Of a stretch of 5,909 nt of DNA, positions 4,725 through 5,909 are shown piece by piece. Location of the stretch: positions 1 to 5,909 of the forward strand of contig JBBITI010000103.1 of the NCBI GenBank assembly GCA_037440885.1, read 5' to 3'. Position 1 is the first letter of the stretch; each line of letters starts with the position of its first letter. Position numbers and translations under genes: made by a program. The notes under the pieces are model-generated. The model worked only from the letters and a program-made list of their open reading frames with translations. It made no database searches and was not told where the DNA came from. This stretch comes from JBBITI01 sp037440885. Lineage in GTDB: Bacteria > Chloroflexota > Dehalococcoidia > Dehalococcoidales > UBA2162.

Positions 4725-5909
4725 ATGACTGACCAATTTACTCATTTGTTTGCTCCGATACGGATCGGTACGAAGACAGCGAGAAACCGGATTGTATTCT
4801 CGGCACATGGCGTACCTTCACTGCCATTCATGGACGACAGCGCCGACGGAGTGGCTTTTCTTAAATACCAGGAGGCTCGGGCCAGAGGCGGTTGTGGTCT
4901 GACTGTTATCGGGAATCTCGGTTGTTATGATCGAGCGATCCGTCTGGGCTCGACACCAACATACCCGCCGACTGCCGGGATTTTAATCCCCAAGCTCCAG
5001 AAGCTGGCGGACGCAGTTCATAAATACGATACACTCTGCCTTATTCAACTTTACATATTTAGTGAGGCATTTCTATCAATTCCTGCCAACGGGACACTTG
5101 GATATACCGGACTGGCAGCCCAGATGGAAAGCGTGGCGGAATGGCAAAATATGGAGGATGGGGATCTGGAAAGAAAGGTTGAACTGTTTGCCGAATACGC
5201 GAAATTGTGCCAGCGGGGTGGTGTGGACGGTATCGAGGTACATGCCTGTCACGGCGACCTGGTACAGCAGTCCTGGAGCAAGTGGTCGAACCAGCGCGAT
5301 GACAAATGGGGTGAACCGATGCACTTTTCGAGGGAGATCCTCGAAAGAATACGGGCAGCGGTGGGGAAAGAATTCATCGTCAGCATCAGGATTTCGGCGG
5401 ATGATTGCAGTGAAAACGGGATGAAAATCGATGATACGGTAAAAGTTGCAAAAGCACTGGCCGATACGGGGAACGTGGACCTGCTGGGAGTGAGCCTGGG
5501 ATGCGAAGGCCCTTCGAATGCATTCACTATCGGTTCGATGTATGTTCCTGCGGGTTCGATCAGTATCCCGCTGGCGTCCCGTATCAAGAGGGCAGTCGGG
5601 CTGGTTCCGGTAGTGGCGACCAGCCGGATTAACACGCCGCAGTTAGCAGATGAAGCGATAGCAGGGGGGCATACCGATATGGTCGGCGTAGTGCGCGGTC
5701 AGATTGCGGACCCTGAATTCGGGAACAAGGCGCGGGAAGGGAGGGTAGAGGATATTCGCCTATGCATCGGATGTAACCAGGGATGCTGGGAATCTGAAGC
5801 GGAAGCAACCTGCCTGCAGAATACCGTAGCGAACAAAGAATCGACTATGTATGCAATCATCAATCCGGCACCGGTTAAGAAGAAAGTATCTGTGATCGGA
5901 GCGGGGCCG
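4725..5909 (+). CDS. Old Yellow Enzyme / 2,4-dienoyl-CoA reductase-type flavin oxidoreductase, N-terminal 395 residues
   Basis: The frame opens at ATG 4725 (GGAGG six bases upstream) and stays open to the window edge, giving 395 codons. Relatives (FadH, trimethylamine dehydrogenase, enoate reductases) have about 640-680 residues and pass electrons from NAD(P)H through FAD and 4Fe-4S to FMN, which reduces activated C=C bonds or oxidises amines. Seen in order: FMN TIM-barrel, residues 8-335 (LFAPIRIG, NRIVFSAHG, GVDGIEVHACHG, IVSIRISADD, GVVRGQIADPEF); Fe-S motif C347-x2-C350-x3-C354-x8-C363; and the start of a dinucleotide-binding fold, VSVIGAGP (388-395). Odd points: the usual HGY/HGH of the active-site loop is HGD (D178), and the usual QLxHxGR is QLYIFSE (108-114), so His, Gly and Arg are replaced. 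Cofactor sites look intact, so it is probably a functional enzyme with an unusual substrate. It is divergent from the single-cupin gene. Substrate and electron donor cannot be read from the sequence. Confidence 0.92.
   Translation, partial: MTDQFTHLFAPIRIGTKTARNRIVFSAHGVPSLPFMDDSADGVAFLKYQEARARGGCGLTVIGNLGCYDRAIRLGSTPTYPPTAGILIPKLQKLADAVHKYDTLCLIQLYIFSEAFLSIPANGTLGYTGLAAQMESVAEWQNMEDGDLERKVELFAEYAKLCQRGGVDGIEVHACHGDLVQQSWSKWSNQRDDKWGEPMHFSREILERIRAAVGKEFIVSIRISADDCSENGMKIDDTVKVAKALADTGNVDLLGVSLGCEGPSNAFTIGSMYVPAGSISIPLASRIKRAVGLVPVVATSRINTPQLADEAIAGGHTDMVGVVRGQIADPEFGNKAREGRVEDIRLCIGCNQGCWESEAEATCLQNTVANKESTMYAIINPAPVKKKVSVIGAGP

Noticed and set aside
5062..5424. Plus-strand frame of 120 codons inside the flavin reductase
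   Set aside because: It lies wholly within the continuous 395-codon reductase frame, whose motifs are collinear with the family; this is an out-of-frame shadow.

Overview
The window (5.9 kb) is bacterial chromosomal DNA of middling GC content. It has short intergenic gaps, good Shine-Dalgarno sites and an old insertion-sequence relic. The mix of a type I restriction gene, IS21-type debris, stand-alone cupins and an iron-sulfur/flavin enoate reductase would suit an anaerobic or facultative soil, sediment or subsurface bacterium, for example a Dehalococcoidia-like Chloroflexota or a Desulfobacterota relative. That placement is an impression from protein style only; no rRNA or marker gene is present.

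Left block (1-2108, all + strand) is the end of a defence locus. It holds the C-terminal 247 residues of a type I restriction R subunit (HsdR). Two bases later comes a 97-residue YgjP/DUF45-type zinc metallopeptidase (HELLH motif). After a 43-base gap and a strong ribosome binding site there is a 341-residue protein. Its N-terminus looks like a DUF7669-type winged helix and its C-terminus resembles uncharacterised proteins found near restriction systems. The third gene is visibly more A+T rich than its neighbours.

Middle block (2109-2945) has no intact gene. A decayed IS21-family element lies on the minus strand: an IstB ATPase fragment carrying LLIIDDFLLTP and KRRDLLEV, followed by a palindrome-rich non-coding tail and a probable TG-starting end near 2251. 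The istA gene and the other end are not present.

Right block (2946-5909) looks metabolic. A bicupin gene (+) and a single-cupin gene (-) converge on a 120-base gap containing a terminator hairpin for the minus-strand gene. All three cupin domains look related. In the bicupin only the second domain keeps the metal-binding histidines. A 312-base divergent gap separates the single cupin from a large Old Yellow Enzyme/2,4-dienoyl-CoA reductase-type flavoprotein that runs off the right edge. It has an FMN barrel, a four-cysteine Fe-S motif and the first residues of a dinucleotide-binding fold, but several usual active-site residues are replaced. The cupins and the reductase may serve one catabolic pathway, but only proximity supports that.
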